This document shows, in pieces, positions 1-10,498 of a stretch of DNA of 64,000 bases. The notes under the pieces are model-generated. The model was not told the origin of the DNA. It was given only the letters and a program-made list of their open reading frames with translations, and made no database searches. A program made the position numbers and the translations under genes. The stretch is taken from the NCBI GenBank assembly GCA_964247055.1, contig OZ176054.1, forward strand, positions 930,001 through 994,000, read 5' to 3'. Source of the stretch: Paragordius varius (lineage: Eukaryota > Nematomorpha). Position 1 is the first letter of the stretch, and the number at the start of each line of letters is the position of its first letter.

Positions 1-522
1 CTTTAAAAATTAATGTATAGAACTAGTCGCGTTAAACTTTGTCCTAAAAATTCGTATATTGATCACCGGTGAACAAAATTATTTTTTATACATTCTCTTA
101 GTAAGACTACAACAAAATATAGAGATAGTTTGACAAACTCTTTCATATCCGATTTTTACAACGATACTTTAAAAATTAATGTATAAAACTAGTCCCATCA
201 ATACTCAAGTTTAACTTTGTCCTTAAAAATCGGATATTGGTCACCGTTGAACAAAATTATTTTTTATACATTCTCTTAGTAAGACTACAACAAAATATAG
301 AGATAGTTTGACAAACTCTTTCATATCCGATTTTTACAACGATACTTTAAAAATTAATGTATAAAACTAGTCCCATCAATACTCAAGTTTAACTTTGTCC
401 TTAAAAATCGGATATTGGTCACCGTTGAACAAAATTATTTTTTATACATTCTCTTATTAAGACTACATCAAAATATAGAGATAGTTTGACAAACTCTTTC
501 ATATCCGATTTTTACAACGATA
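1..522 (+). repeat. Mosaic start: S, Lccc hybrid, Lccc
   Basis: S at 1-166, then two Lccc units (167-344, 345-522). Both read TCACCGTTGAAC, breaking the palindrome in the same way, so one was probably copied from the other. The first has an S-like distal half (ACAACAAAAT), the second an L-like one (TTATTAAGACTACATC). Confidence 0.85.
145..237. repeat. 14-bp perfect inverted repeat across a monomer junction (exemplar)
   Basis: Left arm ATATCCGATTTTTA at 145-158 and right arm TAAAAATCGGATAT at 224-237 are exact reverse complements, 65 nt apart. The same arrangement occurs wherever a standard distal end is followed by a standard L monomer. In S monomers the right arm is imperfect (TAAAAATTCGGATAT, or TTCGTATAT forms). 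The arms could base-pair as a hairpin or cruciform; that is inference. Confidence 0.9.
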
Positions 523-1893
523 CTTTAAAAATTAATGTATAGAACTAGTCGCGTTAAACTTTGTCCTAAAAATTCGTATATTGATCACCGGTGAACAAAA
601 TTATTTTTTATACATTCTCTTAGTAAGACTACAACAAAATATAGAGATAGTTTGACAAACTCTTTCATATCCGATTTTTACAACGATACTTTAAAAATTC
701 ATGTATAAAACTAGTCGCATCAATACTCAAGTTAAACTTTGTCCTTAAAAATCGGATATTGGTCGCCGGTGAACAAAACTATTTTTTATACATTCTCTTA
801 GTAAGACTACATCAAAATATAGAGATAGTTTGACAAACTCTTTCATATCCGATTTTTACAACGATACTTTAAAAATCAATGTATAAAACTAGTCGCGTTA
901 AACTTTGTCCTAAAAATTGGGATATTGATTACCGGTGAACAAAATTATTTTTTATACATTCTCTTAGTAAGACTACAATAAAGTATAGAGATAGTTTGAC
1001 AAACTCTTTCATATCCGATTTTTACAACGATACTTTAAATTAATGTATAAAACTAGTCGCATCAATACTCAAGTTAATCTTTGTCCTTAAAAATCGGATA
1101 TTGGTCACCGGTGAACAAAATTATTTTTTATACATTCTCTTATTAAGACTACATCAAAATATAGAGATAGTTTGACAAACTCTTTCATATCCGATTTTTA
1201 CAACGATACTTTAAAAATTAATGTATAGAACTAGTCGCGTTAAACTTTGTCCTAAAAATTCGTATATTGATCACCGGTGAACAAAATTATTTTTTATACA
1301 TTCTCTTAGTAAGACTACAATAAAGTATAGAGATAGTTTGACAAACTCTTTCATCCGATTTTTACAACGATACTTTAAAAATTAATGTATAAAACTAGTC
1401 GCATCAATACTCAAGTTAAACTTTGTCCTTAAAAATCGGATATTGGTCACCGGTGAACAAAACTATTTTTTATACATTCTCTTAGTAAGACTACATCAAA
1501 ATATAGAGATAGTTTATCAAACTCTTTCATATCCGATTTTTACAACGATACTTTAAAAATTAATGTATAGAACTAGTCGCGTTAAACTTTGTCCTAAAAA
1601 TTCGTATATTGATCACCGGTGAACAAAATTATTTTTTATACATTCTCTTAGTAAGACTACAACAAAATATAGAGATAGTTTGACAAACTCTTTCATATCC
1701 GATTTTTACAACGATACTTTAAAAATTAATGTATAAAACTAGTCGCATCAATACTCAAGTTAAACTTTGTCCTTAAAAATCGGATATTGGTCGCCGGTGA
1801 ACAAAACTATTTTTTATACATTCTCTTAGTAAGACTACATCAAAATATAGAGATAGTTTGACAAATCTTTCATATCCGATTTTTACAACGATA
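523..1893 (+). repeat. 8-monomer segment, copy 1 of 3 (1371 bp)
   Basis: Order S, Lttcatg, S-tcaatg, Lttaatc, S with TTTCATCCG, L with GTTTATCAAAC, S, L with GGTCGCC. The same order returns at 6716 and 10499 with lengths 1372 and 1370. Confidence 0.9.
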
Positions 1894-3961
1894 CTTTAAA
1901 AATTAATGTATAAAACTAGTCGCGTTAAACTTTGTCCTAAAAATTCGGATATTGATCACCGGTGAACAAAATTATTTTTTATACATTCTCTTATTAAGAC
2001 TACATCAAAATATAGAGATAGTTTGACAAACTCTTTCATATCCGATTTTTACAACGATACTTTTAAAATTAATATATTAAACTAGTCGCATCAATACTCA
2101 AGTTAAACTTTGTCCTTAAAAATCGGATATTGGTCACCGGTGAACAAAACTATTTTTTATACGTTCTCTTAGTAAGACTACATCAAAATATAGAGATAGT
2201 TTGACAAACTCTTTCATATCCGATTTTTACAACGATATTTTAAAAATTAATGTATAAAACTAGTCGCATCAATACTCAAGTTTTTGTCCTTAAAAATCGG
2301 ATATTGGTCACCGGTGAACAAAATTATGTTTTATACATTCTCTTAGTAAGACTACATCAAAATATAGAGATAGTTTGACAAACTCTTTCATATCCGATTT
2401 TTACAACGATACTTTAAAAATTAATGTATAAAACTAGTCGCGTTAAACTTTGTCCTAAAAATTCGGATATTGATCACCGGTGAACAAAATTATTTTTTAT
2501 ACATTCTCTTAGTAAGACTACAACAAAATATAGAGATAGTTGAACAAACTCTTTCATATCCGATTTTTACAACGATACTTTAAATATTAATGTATAAAAC
2601 TAGTCGCATCAATACTCAAGTTAAACTTTGTCCTTAAAAATCGGATATTGGTCGCCGGTGAACAAAACTATTTTTTATACGTTCTCTTAGTAAGACTACA
2701 TCAAAATATAGAGATAGTTTGACAAACTCTTTCATATCCGATTTTTACAACGATACTTTAAAAATTAATGTATAAAACTAGTCGCGTTAAACTTTGTCCT
2801 AAAAATTGGGATATTGATCACCGGTGAACAAAATTATTTTTTATACATTCTCTTAGTAAGACTACAACAAAGTATAGAGATAGTTTGACAAACTCTTTCA
2901 TATCCGATTTTTACAACGATACTTTAAATTAATGTATAAAACTAGTCGCATCAATACTCAACTTAATCTTTGTCCTTAAAAATCGGATATTGGTCACCAG
3001 TGAACAAAATTATTTTTTACAACATTCTCTTAGTAGGACTACATCAAAATATAGAGATAGTTTGACAAACTCTTTCATATCCGATTTTTACAACGATACT
3101 TTAAAAATTTATATTAAACTAGTCGCATCAATACTCAAGTTAAACTTTGTCCTTAAAAATCGGATATTGGTCACCGGAAAACAAAACTATTTTTTATACA
3201 TTCTCTTAGTAAGACTACATCAAAATATAGAGATAGTTTGACAAACTCTTTCATATCCGATTTTTACAACGATACTTTAAAAATTAATGTATAGAACTAG
3301 TCGCGTTAAACTTTGTCCTAAAAATTCGTATAGTGATCACCGGTGAACAAAATTATTTTTTATACATTCTCTTAGTAAGACTACAACAAAATATAGAGAT
3401 AGTTTGACAAACTCTTTCATATCCGATTTTTACAACGATACTTTAAAATTAATGTATAAAACTAGTCGCATCAATACTCAAGTTAAACTTTGTCCTTAAA
3501 AATCGGATATTGGTAACCGGTGAACAAAACTATTTTTTATACATTCTCTTAGTAAGACTACATCAAAATATAGAGATAGTTTGACAAACTCTTTCATATC
3601 CGATTTTTACAACGATACTTTAAAAATTAATGTATAGAACTAGTCGCGTTATACTTTGTCCTAAAAATTCGTATATTGATCACCGGTAAACAAAATTATT
3701 TTTTATACATTATCTTAGTAAGACTACAACAAAATATAGAGATAGTTTGACAAACTCTTTCATATCCGATTTTTACAACGATACTTTAAAAATTAATGTA
3801 TAAAACTAGTCCCATCAATACTCAAGTTTAACTTTGTCCTTAAAAATCGGATATTGGTCACCGGTGAACAAAATTATTTTTTATACATTCTCTTATTAAG
3901 ACTACATCAAAATATAGAGATAGTTTGACAAACTCTTTCATATCCGATTTTTACAACGATA
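1894..3961 (+). repeat. Mosaic region with mixed variants
   Basis: S, V2, V5-like (AAGTTTTTGTCC at 2238), S-gttgaac, L with CTTTAAATATTAATG and TATACGTTC, S, Lttaatc hybrid carrying TTTTTTACAACATTC, an L with TTTATATTAAAC at 3099, S-tatagtg, L with GGTAACC, S with ATTATCTTAG, Lccc. Regular L-S alternation is broken at 2060-2411 and 2922-3274. Confidence 0.85.
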
Positions 3962-4139
3962 CTTTTAAAATTAATATATTAAACTAGTCGCATCAATACT
4001 CAAGTTAAACTTTGTCCTTAAAAATCGGATATTGGTCACCGGTGAACAAAACTATTTTTTATACATTCTCTTAGTAAGACTACATCAAAATATAGAGATA
4101 GTTTGACAAACTCTTTCATATCCGATTTTTACAACGATA
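3962..4139 (+). repeat. V2 monomer exemplar (L class)
   Basis: L-class unit starting CTTTTAAAATTAATATATTA, so one A has moved to the T run and TGTATAAA is replaced by TATATTAAA. It keeps GTCGCATCAATACTCAAG and GGTCACC. It nearly always follows an Lccc or an ATTATG-type L monomer, giving two L units in a row, and marks HOR phase at 2060, 3962, 5167, 6372, 13756, 15806, 17351, 20953, 24888, 26758, 59465 and 61874. A derivative with CAATACTCTTAAAC and GGTCGCC marks the 10-mer HOR from 30322 on. Confidence 0.9.
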
Positions 4140-4720
4140 CTTTAAAAATTAATGTATAGAACTAGTCGCGTTAAACTTTGTCCTAAAAATTCGTATAGTG
4201 ATCACCGGTGAACAAAATTATTTTTTATACATTCTCTTAGTAAGACTACAACAAAATATAGAGATAGTTTGACAAACTCTTTCATATCCGATTTTTACAA
4301 CGATACTTTAAAATTAATGTATAAAACTAGTCGCATCAATACTCAAGTTAATCTTTGTCCTTAAAAATCGGATATTGGTCACCGGTGAACAAAATTATTT
4401 TTTATACATTCTCTTATTAAGACTACATCAAAATATAGAGATAGTTTGACAAACTCTTTCATATCCGATTTTTACAACGATACTTTAAAAATTAATGTAT
4501 AGAACTAGTCGCGTTAAACTTTGTCCTAAAAATTCGTATATTGATCACCGGTGAACAAAATTATTTTTTATACATTCTCTTAGTAAGACTACAATAAAGT
4601 ATAGAGATAGTTTGACAAACTCTTTCATCCGATTTTTACAACGATACTTTAAAAATTAATGTATAAAACTAGTCGCATCAATACTCAAGTTAAACTTTGT
4701 CCTTAAAAATCGGATATTGG

Positions 4721-4730
4721 TCACCGGTGA
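4721..4730. repeat. 10-bp palindrome TCACCGGTGA (exemplar)
   Basis: Perfect self-complementary decamer in most monomers of both classes; in S it is also present (4887-4896). Its core ACCGGT is the only G+C-rich spot in the unit. Subfamilies with TCGCC, ATTACC or GTTGCCGGTAAAG carry altered versions. It could be a protein-binding dyad; no known factor is recognised. Confidence 0.9.
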
Positions 4731-4784
4731 ACAAAACTATTTTTTATACATTCTCTTAGTAAGACTACATCAAAATATAGAGAT

Positions 4785-4797
4785 AGTTTGACAAACT
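4785..4797. repeat. Interrupted palindrome AGTTTG-A-CAAACT (exemplar)
   Basis: Six-base arms round a single A, present in the great majority of monomers of every variant, including the most diverged V6. Disrupted forms are confined to particular lineages: GTTGAACAAACT (for example 2412, 26070, 27940), GTTTATCAAAC (1373, 7566, 25892, 27762) and GACAAATTC (V8). The lower variability compared with flanking positions is visible by eye. Confidence 0.88.
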
Positions 4798-4824
4798 CTT
4801 TCATATCCGATTTTTACAACGATA

Positions 4825-4990
4825 CTTTAAAAATTAATGTATAGAACTAGTCGCGTTAAACTTTGTCCTAAAAATTCGTATATTGATCACCGGTGAACAA
4901 AATTATTTTTTATACATTCTCTTAGTAAGACTACAACAAAATATAGAGATAGTTTGACAAACTCTTTCATATCCGATTTTTACAACGATA
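4825..4990 (+). repeat. Type S monomer, exemplar (166 bp)
   Basis: Typical short-class unit. It reads TATAGAACTAGTCGCGTTAA, so the 12-nt L block is missing exactly. It has CCTAAAAATTCGTATATTG where L has CCTTAAAAATCGGATATTG, so its right inverted-repeat arm is degenerate. TGATCA (4884-4889) overlaps the palindrome TCACCGGTGA at 4887-4896. The distal half usually reads AAAATTATT and ACTACAACAAAAT where L has AAAACTATT and ACTACATCAAAAT. These linked differences make L and S old, separately evolving classes, not random variants. Confidence 0.95.
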
Positions 4991-5166
4991 CTTTAAAAAT
5001 TAATGTATAAAACTAGTCCCATCAATACTCAAGTTTAACTTTGTCCTTAAAAATCGGATATTGGTCACCGGTGAACAAAATTATTTTTTATACATTCTCT
5101 TATTAAGACTACATCAAAATAGAGATAGTTTGACAAACTCTTTCATATCCGATTTTTACAACGATA
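4991..5166 (+). repeat. Lccc monomer exemplar
   Basis: L-class unit with GTCCCATC instead of GTCGCATC, AAGTTTAACTTTG, and CTCTTATTAAGACTACATC in the distal half. The CCC change and TTTAAC travel together in nearly all copies (for example 3784, 6194, 15628, 17173, 20775, 24710, 39028, 47363, 50629, 59287), which marks them as one lineage. This copy lacks two bases at CAAAATAGAG. Usually followed by V2. Confidence 0.9.
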
Positions 5167-6371
5167 CTTTTAAAATTAATATATTAAACTAGTCGCATCA
5201 ATACTCAAGTTAAACTTTGTCCTTAAAAATCGGATATTGGTCACCGGTGAACAAAACTAATTTTTATACATTCTCTTAGTAAGACTACATCAAAATATAG
5301 AGATAGTTTGACAAATTCTTTCATATCCAATTTTTACAACGATACTTAAAATTAATGTATAGAACTAGTCGCGTTATACTTTGTCCTAAAAATTCGTATA
5401 TTGATCACCGGTGAACAAAATTATTTTTTATACATTCTCTTAGTAAGACTACAACAAAATATAGAGATAGTTTGACAAACTCTTTCATATCCGATTTTTA
5501 CAACGATACTTTAAAATTAATGTATAAAACTAGTCGCATCAATACTCAAGTTAATCTTTGTCCTTAAAAATCGGATATTGGTCACCGGTGAACAAAATTA
5601 TTTTTTATACATTCTCTTATTAAGACTACATCAAAATATAGAGATAGTTTGACAAACTCTTTCATATCCGATTTTTACAACGATACTTTAAAAATTAATG
5701 TATAGAACTAGTCGCGTTAAACTTTGTCCTAAAAATTCGTATATTGATCACCGGTGAACAAAATTATTTTTTATACATTCTCTTAGTAAGACTACAATAA
5801 AGTATAGAGATAGTTTGACAAACTCTTTCATCCGATTTTTACAACGATACTTTAAAAATTAATGTATAAAACTAGTCGCATCAATACTCAAGTTAAACTT
5901 TGTCCTTAAAAATCGGATATTGGTCACCGGTGAACAAAACTATTTTTTATACATTCTCTTAGTAAGACTACATCAAAATATAGAGATAGTTTGACAAACT
6001 CTTTCATATCCGATTTTTACAACGATACTTTAAAAATTAATGTATAGAACTAGTCGCGTTAAACTTTGTCCTAAAAATTCGTATATTGATCACCGGTGAA
6101 CAAAATTATTTTTTATACATTCTCTTAGTAAGACTACAACAAAATATAGAGATAGTTTGACAAACTCTTTCATATCCGATTTTTACAACGATACTTTAAA
6201 AATTAATGTATAAAACTAGTCCCATCAATACTCAAGTTTAACTTTGTCCTTAAAAATCGGATATTGGTCACCGGTGAACAAAATTATTTTTTATACATTC
6301 TCTTATTAAGACTACATCAAAATATAGAGATAGTTTGACAAACTCTTTCATATCCGATTTTTACAACGATA

Positions 6372-6715
6372 CTTTTAAAATTAATATATTAAACTAGTCG
6401 CATCAATACTCAAGTTAAACTTTGTCCTTAAAAATCGGATATTGGTCACCGGTGAACAAAACTAATTTTTATACATTCTCTTAGTAAGACTACATCAAAA
6501 TATAGAGATAGTTTGACAAATTCTTTCATATCCAATTTTTACAACGATACTTAAAAAATTAATGTATAGAACTAGTCGCGTTATACTTTGTCCTAAAAAT
6601 TCGTATATTGATCACCGGTGAACAAAATTATTTTTTATACATTCTCTTAGTAAGACTACAACAAAATATAGAGATAGTTTGACAAACTCTTTCATATCCG
6701 ATTTTTACAACGATA
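6372..6715 (+). repeat. Truncated start of a third 7-mer HOR
   Basis: V2 (ACTAATTTTT form) and S with TTATACTTTG match the first two units of copy 2, but an ordinary S follows at 6716 where Lttaatc is expected. This gives two S units in a row and marks an exchange junction. The same pair precedes the segment at 10499. Confidence 0.85.
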
Positions 6716-6881
6716 CTTTAAAAATTAATGTATAGAACTAGTCGCGTTAAACTTTGTCCTAAAAATTCGTATATTGATCACCGGTGAACAAAATTATTTT
6801 TTATACATTCTCTTAGTAAGACTACAACAAAATATAGAGATAGTTTGACAAACTCTTTCATATCCGATTTTTACAACGATA

Positions 6882-7059
6882 CTTTAAAAATTCATGTATA
6901 AAACTAGTCGCATCAATACTCAAGTTAAACTTTGTCCTTAAAAATCGGATATTGGTCGCCGGTGAACAAAACTATTTTTTATACATTCTCTTAGTAAGAC
7001 TACATCAAAATATAGAGATAGTTTGACAAACTCTTTCATATCCGATTTTTACAACGATA
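6882..7059 (+). repeat. Lttcatg monomer exemplar
   Basis: L-class unit reading AAAAATTCATGTATAAAAC and GGTCGCCGGTGAAC. The G in TCGCC puts one mismatch into the 10-bp palindrome. It is followed by S-tcaatg in most of the array. A derivative with AAACTTGTCC (one base shorter) and TATACGTTCTC is paired with S-ttcatattg in 13756-23346 and 48225-58778. Confidence 0.88.
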
Positions 7060-7225
7060 CTTTAAAAATCAATGTATAAAACTAGTCGCGTTAAACTTTG
7101 TCCTAAAAATTGGGATATTGATTACCGGTGAACAAAATTATTTTTTATACATTCTCTTAGTAAGACTACAATAAAGTATAGAGATAGTTTGACAAACTCT
7201 TTCATATCCGATTTTTACAACGATA
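7060..7225 (+). repeat. S-tcaatg monomer exemplar
   Basis: S-class unit with AAAAATCAATGTATAAAAC, TTGGGATATTGATTACC and CTACAATAAAGTATAG. GATTACC changes the left half of the 10-bp palindrome. It sits between Lttcatg and Lttaatc in HOR copies from 867 to 29457; at 59987-61529 it recurs with ACAACAAAAT instead, so its distal half has been exchanged there. Confidence 0.88.
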
Positions 7226-7401
7226 CTTTAAATTAATGTATAAAACTAGTCGCATCAATACTCAAGTTAATCTTTGTCCTTAAAAATCGGATATTGGTCA
7301 CCGGTGAACAAAACTATTTTTTATACATTCTCTTATTAAGACTACATCAAAATATAGAGATAGTTTGACAAACTCTTTCATATCCGATTTTTACAACGAT
7401 A
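7226..7401 (+). repeat. Lttaatc monomer exemplar (176 bp)
   Basis: L-class unit two bases short at its start (CTTTAAATTAATG), reading AAGTTAATCTTTG and CTCTTATTAAG. It forms a stable trio with the preceding S-tcaatg and the following S that has TTTCATCCG (two bases missing at CATATCC). Copies begin at 1033, 7226, 11009, 14943, 18711, 20091, 21641, 24029, 25552, 27422 and 29458. Confidence 0.88.
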
Positions 7402-8087
7402 CTTTAAAAATTAATGTATAGAACTAGTCGCGTTAAACTTTGTCCTAAAAATTCGTATATTGATCACCGGTGAACAAAATTATTTTTTATACATTCTCTT
7501 AGTAAGACTACAATAAAGTATAGAGATAGTTTGACAAACTCTTTCATCCGATTTTTACAACGATACTTTAAAAATTAATGTATAAAACTAGTCGCATCAA
7601 TACTCAAGTTAAACTTTGTCCTTAAAAATCGGATATTGGTCACCGGTGAACAAAACTATTTTTTATACATTCTCTTAGTAAGACTACATCAAAATATAGA
7701 GATAGTTTATCAAACTCTTTCATATCCGATTTTTACAACGATACTTTAAAAATTTATGTATAGAACTAGTCGCGTTAAACTTTGTCCTAAAAATTCGTAT
7801 ATTGATCACCGGTGAACAAAATTATTTTTTATACATTCTCTTAGTAAGACTACAACAAAATATAGAGATAGTTTGACAAACTCTTTCATATCCGATTTTT
7901 ACAACGATACTTTAAAAATTAATGTATAAAACTAGTCGCATCAATACTCAAGTTAAACTTTGTCCTTAAAAATCGGATATTGGTCGCCGGTGAACAAAAC
8001 TATTTTTTATACATTCTCTTATTAAGACTACATCAAAATATAGAGATAGTTTGACAAACTCTTTCATATCCGATTTTTACAACGATA

Positions 8088-8956
8088 CTTTAAAAATTAA
8101 TGTATAGAACTAGTCGCCTTAAACTTTGTCCTAAAAATTCGTATAGTGATCACCGGTGAACAAAATTATTTTTTATACATTCTCTTAGTAAGACTACAAC
8201 AAAATATAGAGATAGTTTGACAAACTCTTTCATATCCGATTTTTACAACGATACGTTAAAATTAATGTATAAAACTAGTCGCATCAATACTCAAGTTTTT
8301 GTCCTTAAAAATCGGATATTGGTCACCGGTGAACAAAATTATTTTTACAACATTCTCTTAGTAGGACTACATCAAAATATAGAGATAGTTTGACAAACTC
8401 TTTCATATCCGATTTTTACAACGATAATTTAAAAAATATATAAAACTAGTCGCATCAATACTCAAGTAAAACTTTGTCCTTAAAAATCGGATATTGGTTG
8501 CCGGTAAAGAAAATTATTTTTTATCATTCTCTTAGTAGGACTACATCATAATATAGAGATAGTTTGACAAACTCTTTCATATCCGATTTTTACAACGATA
8601 CTTTAAAAATTAATGTATAAAACTAGTCGCATCAATACTCAAGTTAAATTTTGTCCTTAAAAATCGGATATTGGTCACCGGTGAACAAAATTATTTTTTA
8701 TACATTCTCTTATTAAGACTACATCAAAATATAGAGATAGTTTGACAAACTCTTTCATATCCGATTTTTACAACGATACTTTAAAAATTAATATATTAAA
8801 CTAGTCGCATCAATACTCAAGTTAAACTTTGTCCTTAAAAATCGGATATTGGTCACCGGTGAACAAAACTAATTTTTATACATTCTCTTAGTAAGACTAC
8901 ATCAAAATATAGAGATAGTTTGACAAATTCTTTCATATCCAATTTTTACAACGATA
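8088..8956 (+). repeat. S-tatagtg followed by the first complete V5-V6-V7-V8 series
   Basis: S at 8088 (GTCGCCTTAAAC), then V5 8254, V6 8427, V7 8601, V8 8779. V6 here reads CTCTTAGTAGG where the 30-41 kb copies read CTATTAGTAGAC, so it is an earlier or separate branch. Four L units in a row. Confidence 0.87.
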
Positions 8957-10154
8957 CTTTAAAAATTAATGTATAGAACTAGTCGCGTTATACTTTGTCC
9001 TAAAAATTCGTATATTGATCACCGGTGAACAAAATTATTTTTTATACATTCTCTTAGTAAGACTACAACAAAATATAGAGATAGTTTGACAAACTCTTTC
9101 ATATCCGATTTTTACAACGATACTTTAAAAATTAATGTATAAAACTAGTCGCATCAATACTCAAGTTAAACTTTGTCCTTAAAAATCGGATATTGGTCGC
9201 CGGTGAACAAAACTATTTTTTATACATTCTCTTAGTAAGACTACATCAAAATATAGAGATAGTTTGACAAACTCTTTCATATCCGATTTTTACAACGATA
9301 CTTTAAAAATTAATGTATAGAACTAGTCGCGTTAAACTTTGTCCTAAAAATTCGTATATTGATCACCGGTGAACAAAATTATTTTTTATACATTCTCTTA
9401 GTAAGACTACAACAAAATATAGAGATAGTTTGACAAACTCTTTCATATCCGATTTTTACAACGATACTTTAAAAATTAATGTATAAAACTAGTCGCATCA
9501 ATACTCAAGTTAAACTTTGTCCTTAAAAATCGGATATTGGTCGCCGGTGAACAAAACTATTTTTTATACATTCTCTTAGTAAGACTACATCAAAATATAG
9601 AGATAGTTTGACAAACTCTTTCATATCCGATTTTTACAACGATACTTTAAAAATTAATGTATAAAACTAGTCGCGTTAAACTTTGTCCTAAAAATTCGGA
9701 TATTGATCACCGGTGAACAAAATTATTTGTTATACATTCTCTTAGTAAGACTACAACAAAATATAGAGATAGTTGAACAAACTCTTTCATATCCGATTTT
9801 TACAACGATACTTTAAATATTAATGTATAAAACTAGTCGCATCAATACTCAAGTTAAACTTTGTCCTTAAAAATCGGATATTGGTCGCCGGTGAACAAAA
9901 CTATTTTTTATACGTTCTCTTAGTAAGACTACATCAAAATATAGAGATAGTTTGACAAACTCTTTCATATCCGATTTTTACAACGATACTTTAAAAATTA
10001 ATGTATAAAACTAGTCGCGTTAAACTTTGTCCTAAAAATTGGGATATTGATCACCGGTGAACAAAATTATTTTTTATACATTCTCTTAGTAAGACTACAA
10101 CAAAATATAGAGATAGTTGAACAAACTCTTTCATATCCGATTTTTACAACGATA
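8957..10154 (+). repeat. Regular L-S alternation
   Basis: S with TTATAC, L, S, L, S-gttgaac, L (TATACGTTC), S. All three L units carry GGTCGCC. The L-S pair at 9123-9466 is followed by a near copy of its L, close to the ancestral 344-bp dimer state. Confidence 0.87.
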
Positions 10155-10498
10155 CTTTAAATATTAATATATTAAACTAGTCGCATCAATACTCAAGTTA
10201 AACTTTGTCCTTAAAAATCGGATATTGGTCACCGGTGAACAAAACTAATTTTTATACATTCTCTTAGTAAGACTACATCAAAATATAGAGATAGTTTGAC
10301 AAATTCTTTCATATCCAATTTTTACAACGATACTTAAAAAATTAATGTATAGAACTAGTCGCGTTATACTTTGTCCTAAAAATTCGTATATTGATCACCG
10401 GTGAACAAAATTATTTTTTATACATTCTCTTAGTAAGACTACAACAAAATATAGAGATAGTTTGACAAACTCTTTCATATCCGATTTTTACAACGATA
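10155..10498 (+). repeat. V8-like/S junction pair
   Basis: A unit starting CTTTAAATATTAATATATTA joins the proximal end of the CTTTAAATATTAATG type to a V8/V2 body (ACTAATTTTT, CCAATTTTT). It is followed by S with TTATACTTTG and then a second S, as at 6372-6715. Confidence 0.82.

Larger units (their letters stand above)
4647..4824 (+). repeat. Type L monomer, exemplar (178 bp)
   Basis: Typical long-class unit. In order it holds the CTTTAAAAATTAATG start, an ACTAGT hexamer, the L-specific block ATCAATACTCAA, TTAAACTTTGTCC, the right inverted-repeat arm (4704-4717), GGTCACCGGTGAAC with its palindrome at 4721-4730, a T6 tract, CTCTTAGTAAGACTACATC, the interrupted palindrome at 4785-4797 and the left inverted-repeat arm at 4803-4816. 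GGTCACC is diagnostic of the class. L units usually alternate with S units but run together in several HORs. Variants differ by point changes and small indels. Confidence 0.95.
3962..6371 (+). repeat. 7-mer HOR, two tandem copies of 1205 bp
   Basis: Copy 1 is 3962-5166 and copy 2 is 5167-6371. Order: V2, S, L (Lttaatc type), S with TTTCATCCG, L, S, Lccc. The equal lengths come from compensating two-base indels: copy 1 is short in Lccc, copy 2 in its first S. Copy 2 begins with the ACTAATTTTT / CCAATTTTT form of V2 and an S with TTATACTTTG, while copy 1 has S-tatagtg. A third copy starts at 6372 but changes into the 8-monomer segment after two units. Confidence 0.9.
6716..8087 (+). repeat. 8-monomer segment, copy 2 of 3 (1372 bp)
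   Basis: Same order as 523-1893. The penultimate S starts AAAAATTTATGTATAG, a change shared with the 10499 copy but absent from the 523 copy, so these two are the closer relatives. The last L carries CTTATTAAG. Confidence 0.9.

Noticed and set aside
2990-3241. Open reading frame of 83 codons on the + strand
   Set aside because: It runs across two satellite monomers that happen to lack a stop in one frame because of small indels. It has no recognisable domain and its composition is that of the satellite. Other monomers are closed in the same frame.
4785-4824. Bacterial-type promoter (TTGACA followed by an AT-rich stretch) or a TATA box at TTTTTTATAC
   Set aside because: AT-rich DNA gives such matches by chance, they occur in almost every monomer, and there is no gene to serve. 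Satellite transcription cannot be judged from sequence alone.
4825-4990. CENP-B-box-like sequence, from TTCG followed by CCGG in S monomers
   Set aside because: The box needs TTCG, four bases, A, two bases and CGGG. The S sequence ATTCGTATATTGATCACCGG has neither the A at the right place nor CGGG at the right distance.
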